A program made the position numbers and the translations under genes. A DNA stretch of 64,000 bases from Nanobdellota archaeon (GTDB lineage: Archaea; Aenigmatarchaeota; Aenigmatarchaeia; QMZP01), in the NCBI GenBank assembly GCA_018816245.1, contig JAHIVW010000003.1, positions 124,001 through 188,000 on the forward strand. Reading direction: 5' to 3'. Below the pieces are notes generated by a model. The model worked only from the letters and a program-made list of their open reading frames with translations. It was not told where the DNA came from and made no database searches. Positions 34,802 through 42,735 of the stretch are shown here, piece after piece (the stretch's first letter is position 1; each line of letters begins with the position of its first letter).

Positions 34802-35152
34802 TTAAATCCGCCGCTCCTCAAACGTGACCTTCTTTTTCTCGATTAATTCCTTCACGCGCTTCTGTTTTTCCGAAAGCCGGCTTGTATTTGCCTTGAACTC
34901 AACGAAAATCACTTTGTCATCCGTGAACTGAACGCCGTCCACGGGCGTTCCCAGAAACCGGAATTCCTGGGGATCGTACGGATAGTCCTTCAGGAACGGA
35001 AAGAACTGCTCGCTCATCTTGCCGTACTTCACTGATTGCGATTGTTTCTGGAACGTGATGTCGCCAAGTCTCGCTTTGATGCGGCGCTGGTTCCAGACAA
35101 GCAGCACAATGATCACGGCAAGCAGCAACATGATGATTAGTTCAAAGTCCAT
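34802..35152 (-). CDS. Membrane-anchored protein related to Holliday-junction resolvase-type nucleases
   Basis: From the ATG at 35152 (MDFELIIMLLL) the protein has 116 residues: one N-terminal membrane helix (about 4-22), a basic linker, then a small restriction-endonuclease-like domain. Its motifs are FRFLGTPVDGVQF and KVIFVEFKANTSRLSEKQKRV, the Asp...ExK pattern of the COG4741-type family. Whether it cuts DNA is unproven. It follows the DRG GTPase gene by 4 bp in the same direction and is convergent with the HerA-like unit. The track version adds 18 residues that overlap the DRG gene. Confidence 0.65.
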   Translation of the reverse strand: MDFELIIMLLLAVIIVLLVWNQRRIKARLGDITFQKQSQSVKYGKMSEQFFPFLKDYPYDPQEFRFLGTPVDGVQFTDDKVIFVEFKANTSRLSEKQKRVKELIEKKKVTFEERRI

Positions 35153-35156
35153 ACGC

Positions 35157-36254
35157 TCACCGAATGTGGAGTTCGATAATATCCTTGTCCTTGATCTTGA
35201 AATCAATGCCGATCTTCTGGCCCCCGAACTTCGCGGAAGGTCCCCAAAGCCGTGCGTATTCCACGTTCTTCACCACATCCTTGTGGAGGGTCTCGCAAAT
35301 CGTCCGGACCGTCGCCGGTGCTTTCAGAATAAGTGGTTCCTTCAGGTCAGGCTCCTGCCCTTCTTTCTTGAGGAATATCCGAATGAGGCCGAGTCGGTTC
35401 CAAATTGCATCGCGCAACTGGTTGATGTTCGTTCCTTCTGTTGCAGAAATGGCTGTTGCATCAAACCTTTGGACGATCTCCTGTTCCCCCGATGGGAGAA
35501 GATCCAGCTTATTCACAATTACAAGAAGCGGGACATACACCCGGCTTGGTGACAGGGCATCGATCAACCGGTCAAGGGTCGGGTCCTCGCGAAACGTGAC
35601 CTCTGCATTCATGATACCGAACTCGTGGAGAACGCCGATGATGGTCTTCCGGTCGAGGTGTTTCAAGGCAACAGCTGCGGCAATGGTGATGCCGCCGCCT
35701 TCCCGTTTTTCGATCGCGATATCCGGTCTGGTCTGGTTCGGCCTGATCCCTGCGTTGATCAATTCGGTGAGCATGATGTTATATTGTTCTTCTAAGCTCA
35801 CATCAGCACGGGGTGCCAGGAGCATCACGATCGCGTCAGCAACACGGATGACCGATAAGACTTCTTTCCCCCGACCGCGTCCTGCTGACGCTGCTTCTAC
35901 AAGTCCAGGGACATCCCAGAGCTGGATCCGTGCACCGTCATACTCGAGGACACCAGGAACAACCGTCAAGGTCGTAAACTCGTAGGCAGCGACCTTGCTT
36001 TCAGCGTTTGTCAGGAGATTGAGCAAGGTTGATTTTCCTGCAGACGGGTAGCCGACGAAGACGACCGTGGCGTCGCCGCGTTTCTTCAGGCCGTAGCCGA
36101 GGCCGCGGGCGCCGCCGGAGTGACGCTTCTGTTCATCGTTCTTGAGCTTGGCGAGTTTGGCGCGGAGCTTTCCGAAGTGGAACTGTGTTGCCTTGTTGTA
36201 CTTCATCTTGGCGAGCTCTGCTTCGATGTCCTTGATCTGGTTCTCGATGCTCAT
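35157..36254 (-). CDS. DRG-family (Obg-like) GTPase with TGS domain
   Basis: Translation-associated GTPase conserved in archaea and eukaryotes. The 365 residues show an N-terminal helical region, G1 VGYPSAGKSTLLN, switch region YEFTTLTVVPG, G3 WDVPGLVEAASAGRGRG, G4 NKLDLL and G5 ISATEG, then a C-terminal TGS domain (about 285-365, ending IIELHIR). Length matches the archaeal DRG proteins. TTAAT about 25 bp before the ATG is the likely promoter. The palindrome at 36307-36321 lies further upstream. Confidence 0.95.
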   Translation of the reverse strand: MSIENQIKDIEAELAKMKYNKATQFHFGKLRAKLAKLKNDEQKRHSGGARGLGYGLKKRGDATVVFVGYPSAGKSTLLNLLTNAESKVAAYEFTTLTVVPGVLEYDGARIQLWDVPGLVEAASAGRGRGKEVLSVIRVADAIVMLLAPRADVSLEEQYNIMLTELINAGIRPNQTRPDIAIEKREGGGITIAAAVALKHLDRKTIIGVLHEFGIMNAEVTFREDPTLDRLIDALSPSRVYVPLLVIVNKLDLLPSGEQEIVQRFDATAISATEGTNINQLRDAIWNRLGLIRIFLKKEGQEPDLKEPLILKAPATVRTICETLHKDVVKNVEYARLWGPSAKFGGQKIGIDFKIKDKDIIELHIR

Positions 36255-36306
36255 CCGGAGGTATTAAACCGAGACGATTAATAGGTTTTTAGTTTGATGG
36301 TACATT

Positions 36307-36321
36307 TATAACATTGTTATA
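36307..36321. promoter_or_regulatory. Palindrome TATAACATTGTTATA (copy 4)
   Basis: Perfect 7+1+7 palindrome between the divergent DRG gene and the RHS fragment. It lies about 24 bp upstream of TTTAAT (36336-36341), which in turn is 25 bp before the RHS ATG. It is about 35 bp upstream of the DRG box on the other strand, so it could act on either gene. Confidence 0.6.
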
Positions 36322-36363
36322 AAAGATACGTTCTATTTAATTATTCCAATCAATCAAATCCCA

Positions 36364-36690
36364 ATGGGGGCAGCGTCGAAGGTTGCAAAGCTATCGGTAC
36401 CGTTCTTCCCCAACCCCACGTTCGTCCGTGCGGTCAACGCATCTGACACGTTCGACACGGTCTACTACCGCGACGCGCAGGGCACGCTCCTCGCCCGCAG
36501 GGACCCGGGCAACGCGACCTTCTTCTCCCATCCCGACCACCTCGGCTCCACGAGCCTCGTCACGGACGAGAGCGGCGACGTCGTCGAAGAAACGGCCTAC
36601 GCCCCGTTCGGCCTGCCCTTGTACGGCGCGGACTCCAAGTACCTGTACACCGGCAAGGAACTGGACCGGGGGACGGGGCTCTCCTCTTAA
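36364..36690 (+). pseudogene. Truncated RHS-repeat core fragment
   Basis: The 108 residues contain the RHS-repeat-associated core motifs VYYRDAQGTLLAR, HPDHLGSTSLVTDESG, VVEETAYAPFG and YLYTGKELDRGTGL. The frame then ends with SS and a stop exactly where YYFGARYYDP and a variable toxin tail would follow. There is no signal peptide and no upstream YD-repeat barrel, so this is a remnant of a large RHS/polymorphic-toxin-like gene. The DNA is markedly GC-rich against its AT-rich flanks, a sign of transfer. It nevertheless has a TATA box 25 bp before its ATG and palindrome copy 4 upstream, so it may be transcribed. Confidence 0.75.
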
Positions 36691-36714
36691 GAGGATTATA
36701 AACTAATTTGTGTC

Positions 36715-37467
36715 ATGATCGATCACGATCAGCACCTCCTGACCGATGAAACAATCCTCAAGAAGATCGTCCGGGAGGCCAAGATCACCCCCAAGGAATC
36801 CGTCCTCGAGATCGGGGCCGGTCCCGGCAATCTGACCCGGGAACTCTGCAAGGTCGCTAACCACGTGACCGCCGTTGAACTCGACACGGACTTCCTCAAT
36901 GAGCTCGCCTTGCTCCAGGAAGAAACAGGAAATCTCGACATTGTCTTCGGGAATGCGCTGGACTACCTCAAAACAGACCATCCCCACTTCCTGGTCCTCG
37001 TCGGGAACATTCCCTACGCTATCTGCGAGCCCCTCCTGCAGGCACTCTTCCGGGAGGCCTTTTCCCGCATCATTCTCATGGTTCCAACCGGCTTTGCCGC
37101 CAAGCTCACCGGAGAAACGAGCATCGGCGTCCGCACAGCTGCCTTCTTTACGGTCACGACCCTCTTCCCTGTTTCCCGGAAGGCCTTCGAGCCCCCTCCT
37201 AAGACCGATTCCGTGGTCATCCGCCTCACACCGAAGGCAGGGAACCGCCTCGTGCAGCTCACCCTCCAACAACGGGACAAAAAGCTCGGAAACGCCATCC
37301 GGGAAGCCCTCATCCAGCGAGCAATAGAAAAGGGGTCAAAAATGACCAAAAAGGAGGCAGGTAAACAGTTAAATACCCTCCCACTAAGGAAGATGCAGGA
37401 GACAAAGATCGCCAGTTTGAGTTGTTCTGAGCTCCAAACCGTGGTCTCGTCTTTAAAACGTTTATAA
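36715..37467 (+). CDS. ksgA: 16S rRNA adenine dimethyltransferase (KsgA/Dim1)
   Basis: Dimethylates two adenines in the 3' terminal helix of 16S rRNA using S-adenosylmethionine, late in small-subunit assembly. The 250 residues contain the N-terminal DQHLLTD (equivalent of QNFL), the SAM-binding [13 protein letters not shown], acidic AVELD, and catalytic NIPYAI (NxPY). [11 protein letters not shown] and a helical C-terminal domain follow. TTATAAAC about 18 bp upstream marks a promoter. It follows the RHS fragment with no gap beyond that promoter and precedes top6B by 37 bp. Confidence 0.95.
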   Translation: MIDHDQHLLTDETILKKIVREAKITPKESVLEIGAGPGNLTRELCKVANHVTAVELDTDFLNELALLQEETGNLDIVFGNALDYLKTDHPHFLVLVGNIPYAICEPLLQALFREAFSRIILMVPTGFAAKLTGETSIGVRTAAFFTVTTLFPVSRKAFEPPPKTDSVVIRLTPKAGNRLVQLTLQQRDKKLGNAIREALIQRAIEKGSKMTKKEAGKQLNTLPLRKMQETKIASLSCSELQTVVSSLKRL

Positions 37468-37504
37468 GGAAATCAAGCGAAGTACGTACGTTATTTTGGT
37501 TCAT

Positions 37505-39100
37505 ATGCCAGACGAAGTTGCTACTCAAGAGGAAAAAATTAAATCAGCAGAAGAACTCTCCCAGCACCAGAAAGCGATCTCCATTTCTGAGTTCTTTGAG
37601 AAGAACCGCCACCTCCTGGGCTACGACAACAAGACCAAGGCGCTCATGATTATCGTGAAAGAAGGCGTCGACAACTCGCTGGACGCCTGCGAGGAGGCGC
37701 GGATTCTCCCTGACATTACGGTGAAGATTGAGGAACTTGAGAAGGAGAAATACAAGATTATTATCAAGGATAATGGACCCGGAATCGTGAAGAAACAGAT
37801 CCCGAAAATTTTCGGAACGCTGTTGTACGGATCGAAGTTCCATCGATTGCGCCAATCTCGCGGGCAGCAAGGACTTGGCATCTCCTGTGGTGTGCTGTAT
37901 TCACAGCTGACAACCGGAGAGGCTACAGAAATCGCGAGTTCAACGGGAAAAGAAGAAATTCACAAGTACACGTTGAAGATCGACGTCAAGAAGAATGAGC
38001 CAGTTATTTTAAATGAAAAGAGCGAGGCAAACCCACATAAGTGGCGTGGCACCCGTATCTCATTTGTTGCTGAAGGAATTTATCGAGAGCATAAACAATC
38101 GGTGCTCGAATATCTGAAGGAGACGGCGATTTCAAATCCGTTTGCAAACTTCATCTTTGAAAGTCCAAGCGGGAAACTCGAGTTCCGACGTGGTGTTGAG
38201 AAATTGCCGATCATTCCAAAAGAAATTAAACCACACTTGTATGGTGTTGAAGTTGGGCTGTTTACACGGATGTTGAATGAGACAAGTGCGCGGTCGATTT
38301 CCGGCTTTCTGACAACGGAGTTTTCACGAATCGGTGCAACAACAGCGACAGAAATACTCAAGAAGGCTCAGATTGACCCGAAGATCTCGCCGCGCCGGAC
38401 CACTGATGAGAATATTGTCAATATTGTAAAGGCAGTCAAGGAAGTGAAATTGTCGAAACCGCCGACCGACTGTCTTTCCCCGCTTGGCGAGAAAGCGATA
38501 ACCAAAGGGCTGCAGAAGGAACTGTCGCCTGATTTTGTCGCTTCCGTGACCCGTTCTCCAGCAGTGTATCGTGGGTGGCCGTTTCAGATTGAAGTTGGTA
38601 TTGCGTTTGGTGGTACCATTGCTGAAGCAAACTTCATGCGCTTTGCAAACCGTGTGCCACTCCTGTATCAACAGGGATCATGTGCCCTTACCAGATCAGC
38701 GGCGTCCGTTGACTGGAAACGGTATGGACTTGATGCCGACAAGTTGCCAAAAGGACCGATTGTACTGATGGTGCATATTTGTTCTGTCTGGGTGCCATTC
38801 ACCTCTGAATCAAAAGAGGCGGTTGCGAGTTACCCTATCATTGTGAAAGAAACAAAGCTTGCGTTTCAGGACGCGGCGCGGAAGCTGTCATTATATTTGT
38901 CCGGTATTCGAAGGGCAGAGCGGATTGCTGAACGCAAGCGGATCTTCGAGCGGTACGCGATTGAAACCGCACGGGCACTCCAGGAACTGACCGGAGAGGA
39001 TGAAAAGAAGATCAAAGGCATGATTGCAACAGTCGTTGAAAAACGATGGGGCGAAGTTGTTGATTCCCCGAGCGGGAATGGCCCCACTGATGGTGATTAA
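37505..39100 (+). CDS. top6B: DNA topoisomerase VI subunit B
   Basis: ATPase subunit of the type IIB topoisomerase that relaxes and decatenates DNA. The GHKL ATPase domain has [20 protein letters not shown] and [15 protein letters not shown]; an H2TH region follows (about 225-305, ending near SPRRTTDEN), then the transducer domain. 531 residues is normal. The track starts at a TTG; the ATG at 37505 (MPDEVATQ) is preferred, with TTTATAAG about 40 bp upstream. The stop is followed one base later by the top6A ATG. Confidence 0.96.
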   Translation: MPDEVATQEEKIKSAEELSQHQKAISISEFFEKNRHLLGYDNKTKALMIIVKEGVDNSLDACEEARILPDITVKIEELEKEKYKIIIKDNGPGIVKKQIPKIFGTLLYGSKFHRLRQSRGQQGLGISCGVLYSQLTTGEATEIASSTGKEEIHKYTLKIDVKKNEPVILNEKSEANPHKWRGTRISFVAEGIYREHKQSVLEYLKETAISNPFANFIFESPSGKLEFRRGVEKLPIIPKEIKPHLYGVEVGLFTRMLNETSARSISGFLTTEFSRIGATTATEILKKAQIDPKISPRRTTDENIVNIVKAVKEVKLSKPPTDCLSPLGEKAITKGLQKELSPDFVASVTRSPAVYRGWPFQIEVGIAFGGTIAEANFMRFANRVPLLYQQGSCALTRSAASVDWKRYGLDADKLPKGPIVLMVHICSVWVPFTSESKEAVASYPIIVKETKLAFQDAARKLSLYLSGIRRAERIAERKRIFERYAIETARALQELTGEDEKKIKGMIATVVEKRWGEVVDSPSGNGPTDGD

Positions 39101-39101
39101 C

Positions 39102-40211
39102 ATGACAGTGAAACGAACAGAAAACACAAAAGAATCCATCGTCGATCTCGGAAAGGATGTTCTTGGACAGTTGAAAAAAGTGCAGAATCCGAACATCTCC
39201 CTTCCTGTTCGGGCGCTTTCAAACATAAAATTTGATGAGAAGAACAAGCTCATCATCCTTGGTGACAAGATGAGCCAGCGGACCTACATGAATATCGCGC
39301 ACACCCGAAAGTTCATGCAGACCCTGATGGTTGCAGCGGAGTGTAAGAAGCTCCTGAGCGAAACAGAGAACACAACGACGTCAATTCGTGATTTGTACTA
39401 CATTTTGAAGCGCACGATTCCGGGAACAACTGAAAACACGTTCGAAGAACAGAGTGAATCTGACCCGATTATTGAAGACCTTGAAGCAGCGCTCAGCACA
39501 CTCCGAGAGAACCTGCACCTGCACGCGGATCAGAAAGGATCGCTTGTTGGTCCAATTGTGATTGAAGAGCCGAAGTTCGGCTCTGAAACCGATTGCATGA
39601 AACTCGGGGCATCAGGATTCGGTATCCCTTCAATTTGTGAACCTGATACAGTAAAACTCAAATCGACCACAGCAGACTTCGTGCTGGTCGTCGAAAAAGA
39701 TGCGGTGTGGCAGCGATTAAACGAGGACCGATTCTGGAAGAACCATAACTGCATCGTGATCACCGGCAAGGGGCAGCCTGACCGAGGAACTCGTCGGATG
39801 ATTAATCGGCTCAACGCTGAATTGAAGCTTCCGGTGTACGTCCTGACCGATGCGGACGTGTGGGGATACTACATTTACTCGGTCATTAAACAAGGATCGA
39901 TTAACTTGTCCTTTGTGTCTGACCGCCTTGGCACTCCCGAGGCGCGATTCATCGGTCTGACAACACAGGACGTTGTGAAATTCGATATTCCGAAGAATGT
40001 GACAATCAAACTGAACGAAGGTGACAAGAAACGGGCAGCGGAGATGCTGAACTACCGCTGGTTCAGGCCTAAAGAATGGCACCACGAAATTAATCACATG
40101 CTCAAAGTCGGACACAAGCTGGAGCTGGAGGCGCTCTCAGCAAAGAATATCCGGTTCATCACCGAGAAGTATCTTCCTGAAAAGATCAAGAAGAAGGACT
40201 TCCTGCCGTAA
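39102..40211 (+). CDS. top6A: DNA topoisomerase VI subunit A
   Basis: Catalytic Spo11-like subunit that makes the double-strand cut. From the ATG at 39102 (MTVKRTENT) it has 369 residues. The winged-helix domain contains SIRDLYYILKR with the catalytic tyrosine (Tyr99/Tyr100), and the TOPRIM domain has VVEKDAVWQRL and the metal-binding TDADVWGYYI, where the common form is DGDPYG. Operon with top6B, separated by one base. The longer track version starts inside top6B. The protein ends EKIKKKDFLP. Confidence 0.96.
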   Translation: MTVKRTENTKESIVDLGKDVLGQLKKVQNPNISLPVRALSNIKFDEKNKLIILGDKMSQRTYMNIAHTRKFMQTLMVAAECKKLLSETENTTTSIRDLYYILKRTIPGTTENTFEEQSESDPIIEDLEAALSTLRENLHLHADQKGSLVGPIVIEEPKFGSETDCMKLGASGFGIPSICEPDTVKLKSTTADFVLVVEKDAVWQRLNEDRFWKNHNCIVITGKGQPDRGTRRMINRLNAELKLPVYVLTDADVWGYYIYSVIKQGSINLSFVSDRLGTPEARFIGLTTQDVVKFDIPKNVTIKLNEGDKKRAAEMLNYRWFRPKEWHHEINHMLKVGHKLELEALSAKNIRFITEKYLPEKIKKKDFLP

Positions 40212-40244
40212 GCCTTTAAAAAGACGACTCCTAAGAGGTAGCCT

Positions 40245-40439
40245 ATGATCATCCCTATCCGGTGCATCAGTTGTGGAAAACCCATTGGCCACTTGTACGA
40301 GAAATACAAGAAGCAGATCAAGGAAGGAAAGGACGCCAAGCAGGTGCTTGATGGCCTTGGGTTGGAACGCATGTGTTGCCGGAGTGTGTTCTTGACCCAC
40401 GTGGACATGATCCCCAAGATTGGGGTGTTCAAGAAGTAG
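40245..40439 (+). CDS. rpoN: RNA polymerase subunit N (Rpo10)
   Basis: Small zinc subunit that helps to assemble the D/L platform of RNA polymerase. The 64 residues contain PIRCISCGKPIG and the paired-cysteine MCCRSVFLTHVD, the full CxxC...CC zinc-bundle signature. TTTAAAAAG lies about 28 bp before the ATG, so the message is near-leaderless. Usually rpoN follows uS9 in archaea; here it stands alone after top6A and is convergent with tRNA-Leu. Confidence 0.96.
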   Translation: MIIPIRCISCGKPIGHLYEKYKKQIKEGKDAKQVLDGLGLERMCCRSVFLTHVDMIPKIGVFKK

Positions 40440-40451
40440 TTGTTCTCGGTA

Positions 40452-40535
40452 TGCGAGAGGCCGGATTCGAACCGACGAAGGCACTAAGCCACAAGGCCCT
40501 CAACCTTGCCCCTTAGACCGCTCGGGTACTCTCGC
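40452..40535 (-). tRNA. tRNA-Leu (GAG)
   Basis: Minus-strand class II tRNA of 84 nt including the discriminator A. The acceptor stem GCGAGAG pairs with CTCTCGC. The anticodon stem CAAGG/CCTTG encloses TTGAGGG, giving anticodon GAG. A variable arm of about 15 nt (GGC/GCC stem) and the T-arm loop TTCGAAT follow. CCA is not encoded. A TTTATATCC sequence about 30 bp upstream is a likely TATA box. It lies downstream of eL32 on the same strand. Confidence 0.93.
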
Positions 40536-40568
40536 AGATAGTATACTCAGAAGCAATGAGGATATAAA

Positions 40569-40934
40569 TCAGTTCTTCACGGGAATCTTGCGCTCTTCAG
40601 CAGTCTTCATGAGTTGCGTTCGCAGGCGCTTTCCCACAGCAGACGCAATGAGTGCGGTATCGGTTTTGGGATCGAGTTTGCTGAGATCGTTGACACTGGC
40701 AATCCGAATCAGCCGGCGGCCGTCCTTGGTGAGATGACGCGTTGCGGCAGGGACACCATAGCCGATGCTCGGTCGTTTGCCGCGTCCTTTGACACGCCTG
40801 CGGGTTTTCGATGATTTGCCTCGCGGGACACGCCAGCCGCCTTCCAGTCGCTTCAGAACATGGGCTTCCTGCTGTCGAAACGTGGGCTTTGCCCGTTGTT
40901 TCTTGTGCCGGAGGGTGAGTTGTTTCTTTTCCAT
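40569..40934 (-). CDS. rpl32e: Ribosomal protein eL32
   Basis: Large-subunit protein of archaea and eukaryotes. The 121 residues match: LRHKKQRAKPTFRQQEAHVLKRL, WRVPRGKSSKTRRRVKGRGKRPSIGYG and VPAATRHLTKDGRRLIRI. Its start lies one base after the uL6 stop, so they are one operon as in the archaeal spc cluster. The usual next genes (eL19, uL18, uS5) are missing; tRNA-Leu follows instead. Confidence 0.95.
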   Translation of the reverse strand: MEKKQLTLRHKKQRAKPTFRQQEAHVLKRLEGGWRVPRGKSSKTRRRVKGRGKRPSIGYGVPAATRHLTKDGRRLIRIASVNDLSKLDPKTDTALIASAVGKRLRTQLMKTAEERKIPVKN

Positions 40935-40935
40935 A

Positions 40936-41508
40936 TTACGCCTCGATTGGTTTGCATTTCTGAATCAAATGACATCCGTCCTGGAACACGCGCCGGTCGA
41001 ACTTGTTAATCTTTGTTGCAATTTCAATGTTTGCTGCTGTATTCCCAACATCTTCGACATTTATGCCAGTGATAATCACTTCGTCCTTCTGGACCTTGAC
41101 CTCTATTCCCGGAATCACTTTTGCTTTGCGAGGTGCTCGTTCACCAAGGAAATTACTGATGACAACGGTGTCACCTTCCACGGCAATTTTGATCGGGAAG
41201 TGAGAAAAAATAATCTTGAGGCGGGCTTCAAACCCCTGCTGGACACCAAGGAACATGTTCTTCATATGTGCTTGCCATGTTCCCATAAGGGTGCCCGTTC
41301 GCCGACGAACAAACTCCTCATCACCTTTCTTCCGAACCGTTGAGGCGTCTTTCTTGGTTCGGATAACGATCTCCTTCCCGGTCAGGGCGAACTCGATCTG
41401 GGTGTTCTCAAAGGTTCGAGTGAGCTCCCCTTTCGGTCCTGTGACTGTGAGGGCTGTTCCTTTGGCGGCGGCTGTGGCGCCTTCGGGAATGGGAAGGGAG
41501 TGTTCCAT
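40936..41508 (-). CDS. rpl6: Ribosomal protein uL6
   Basis: Large-subunit protein near the sarcin-ricin loop. From the ATG at 41508 (MEHSLPIPEG) it has 190 residues, normal for archaea. Two tandem uL6 domains are visible: ALTVTGPKGELTRTF with FVRRRTGTLMGTWQAHMKN, then ARLKIIFSHFPIKIAVEG and SNFLGERAPRKAKVIPGIEV. The track version carries 66 spurious upstream residues that run through the promoter. TTTATAAA at 41551-41558 is the TATA box, and palindrome copy 5 lies upstream of it. Confidence 0.95.
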   Translation of the reverse strand: MEHSLPIPEGATAAAKGTALTVTGPKGELTRTFENTQIEFALTGKEIVIRTKKDASTVRKKGDEEFVRRRTGTLMGTWQAHMKNMFLGVQQGFEARLKIIFSHFPIKIAVEGDTVVISNFLGERAPRKAKVIPGIEVKVQKDEVIITGINVEDVGNTAANIEIATKINKFDRRVFQDGCHLIQKCKPIEA

Positions 41509-41584
41509 GCGGTTCCTCGCAAACGAGATCCTATATTGTCTTGCTGAAGGTTTATAAAGATCGAAAAGCAGAGGACTGCTGTTG

Positions 41585-41599
41585 TATAACAATGTTATA
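41585..41599. promoter_or_regulatory. Palindrome TATAACAATGTTATA (copy 5)
   Basis: Perfect palindrome, identical to copy 1. It sits 10 bp after the rpoA'' stop (41609, minus strand) and about 37 bp upstream of the TATA box TTTATAAA (41551-41558) of uL6-eL32. As at copies 1, 2 and 3 it separates two tandem transcription units. Confidence 0.6.
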
Positions 41600-41608
41600 A
41601 AACAATAC

Positions 41609-42730
41609 CTACTTCTCTTCTTCCGGCAGTTGCTGCGGAATCTTCCCGACCAAATCAAAGGCCCCGGTCCCGACCGGTGCAACCTGGTTAACCATGATGT
41701 TTTCAATGGTCCCCTTCAACAAGTCACACTCCCCGTGGATCGCTGCTGAGGTAAGGTGCTTCTTGGTTTCCTCGAAGGATGCACGAACGAGGACAGAGTC
41801 TTTCTCTCCGGAGATACCGTACCGGCCAATTGCTTTCACGTTTCCCTCTGTCGTCATCATGTCTGCGAGCAACATAATGTAGCGCGGGTCCACAACCAAC
41901 CCTTGCTCATCGAGGGTAAATCGTGTTTGTTTGATGATTGCATTGCGGGCCGCTTCAACTCCAAGAACATCCAGGATCTCAAAAATGTTATTGCTTGTGG
42001 TCCGGGTTGCATCAACCCCTTCAATCTCAAATACTTTTTTCAGGTTCGAGCCAAGGGTGTTAATCACCCATTCGCCCTCTTCCTTCGTAACCAAGACCTG
42101 AGTAATTCCTTTGATTCCTTTCACGTGTGCTTCCAGCACGCCAAACTTAATCTTATGAATATTGGTAATATCCTTTTTCTTGGGAATGACATGCAGCATC
42201 TCACCAGCAAGTTCAGCAACTGCATTGCGCACGTTGACCAATCGGCTCAACTTCTTTTCGTCAACATCAAGAGCGTGCAACCGCTCAAGATCAAGTTTGT
42301 ATTTGATCTTGAGTTCTGTCAGATCGAGGATGGTGGACTTCACGAGATCGCGGAGCTTCACCTCTTTGATATTTTCTGCAATCTTCCGCACACGATCCAA
42401 AGTCTGATGACTCTTCTCAATGTAAATCGTCATGGTTGGAGTCCGTGGCTCCTTCCGGGCATCAAAGATCTCCAGAACCCGTGGCAGCCCGAGCGTGACC
42501 TGGATTCCTGCAGTTCCTGCGAAGTGGTATGTTCGCATGGTCATTTGTGTTGCTGGTTCAGAAATCGACTGCGCCGCAACAACGCCCATGGGCTCCTGTG
42601 GATCGTAGGTTGACATCTTATGAATCTTTGTCACCGCATCAATGATTTGTTGCTGTTGCTTTTCTGAAATCTTGTTCTCTTCGGTATACTTGAGGATTTC
42701 CTCTTGGATCTTTGTTGGTAAATTGTACAT
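41609..42730 (-). CDS. rpoA2: RNA polymerase subunit A'' (C-terminal part of the largest subunit)
   Basis: Forms the jaw/cleft part of the catalytic core together with A'. The 373 residues include EPMGVVAAQSISEPATQMTMRTYHF, the trigger-loop region, and TLGLPRVLEIFDARKEPRTP. The C-terminal part is GECDLLKGTIENIMVNQVAPVGTGAFDL. Length is normal. It begins 5 bp after rpoA' in the H-B''-B'-A'-A'' operon. Instead of the common rpl30e-nusA-rps12 continuation, the operon ends here, followed by palindrome copy 5. Confidence 0.97.
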   Translation of the reverse strand: MYNLPTKIQEEILKYTEENKISEKQQQQIIDAVTKIHKMSTYDPQEPMGVVAAQSISEPATQMTMRTYHFAGTAGIQVTLGLPRVLEIFDARKEPRTPTMTIYIEKSHQTLDRVRKIAENIKEVKLRDLVKSTILDLTELKIKYKLDLERLHALDVDEKKLSRLVNVRNAVAELAGEMLHVIPKKKDITNIHKIKFGVLEAHVKGIKGITQVLVTKEEGEWVINTLGSNLKKVFEIEGVDATRTTSNNIFEILDVLGVEAARNAIIKQTRFTLDEQGLVVDPRYIMLLADMMTTEGNVKAIGRYGISGEKDSVLVRASFEETKKHLTSAAIHGECDLLKGTIENIMVNQVAPVGTGAFDLVGKIPQQLPEEEK

Positions 42731-42735
42731 AGCTC

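Noticed and set aside
35790-35806. GATGTTATATTGTTC inside the DRG gene as a sixth palindrome copy
   Set aside because: It lies in coding sequence and lacks the AACAnTGTT symmetry; only the TGTTATA half is present.
41509-41706. N-terminal 66 residues of the uL6 ORF in the track
   Set aside because: They translate the promoter, palindrome copy 5 and part of rpoA''; the family starts at MEHSLPIPEG.
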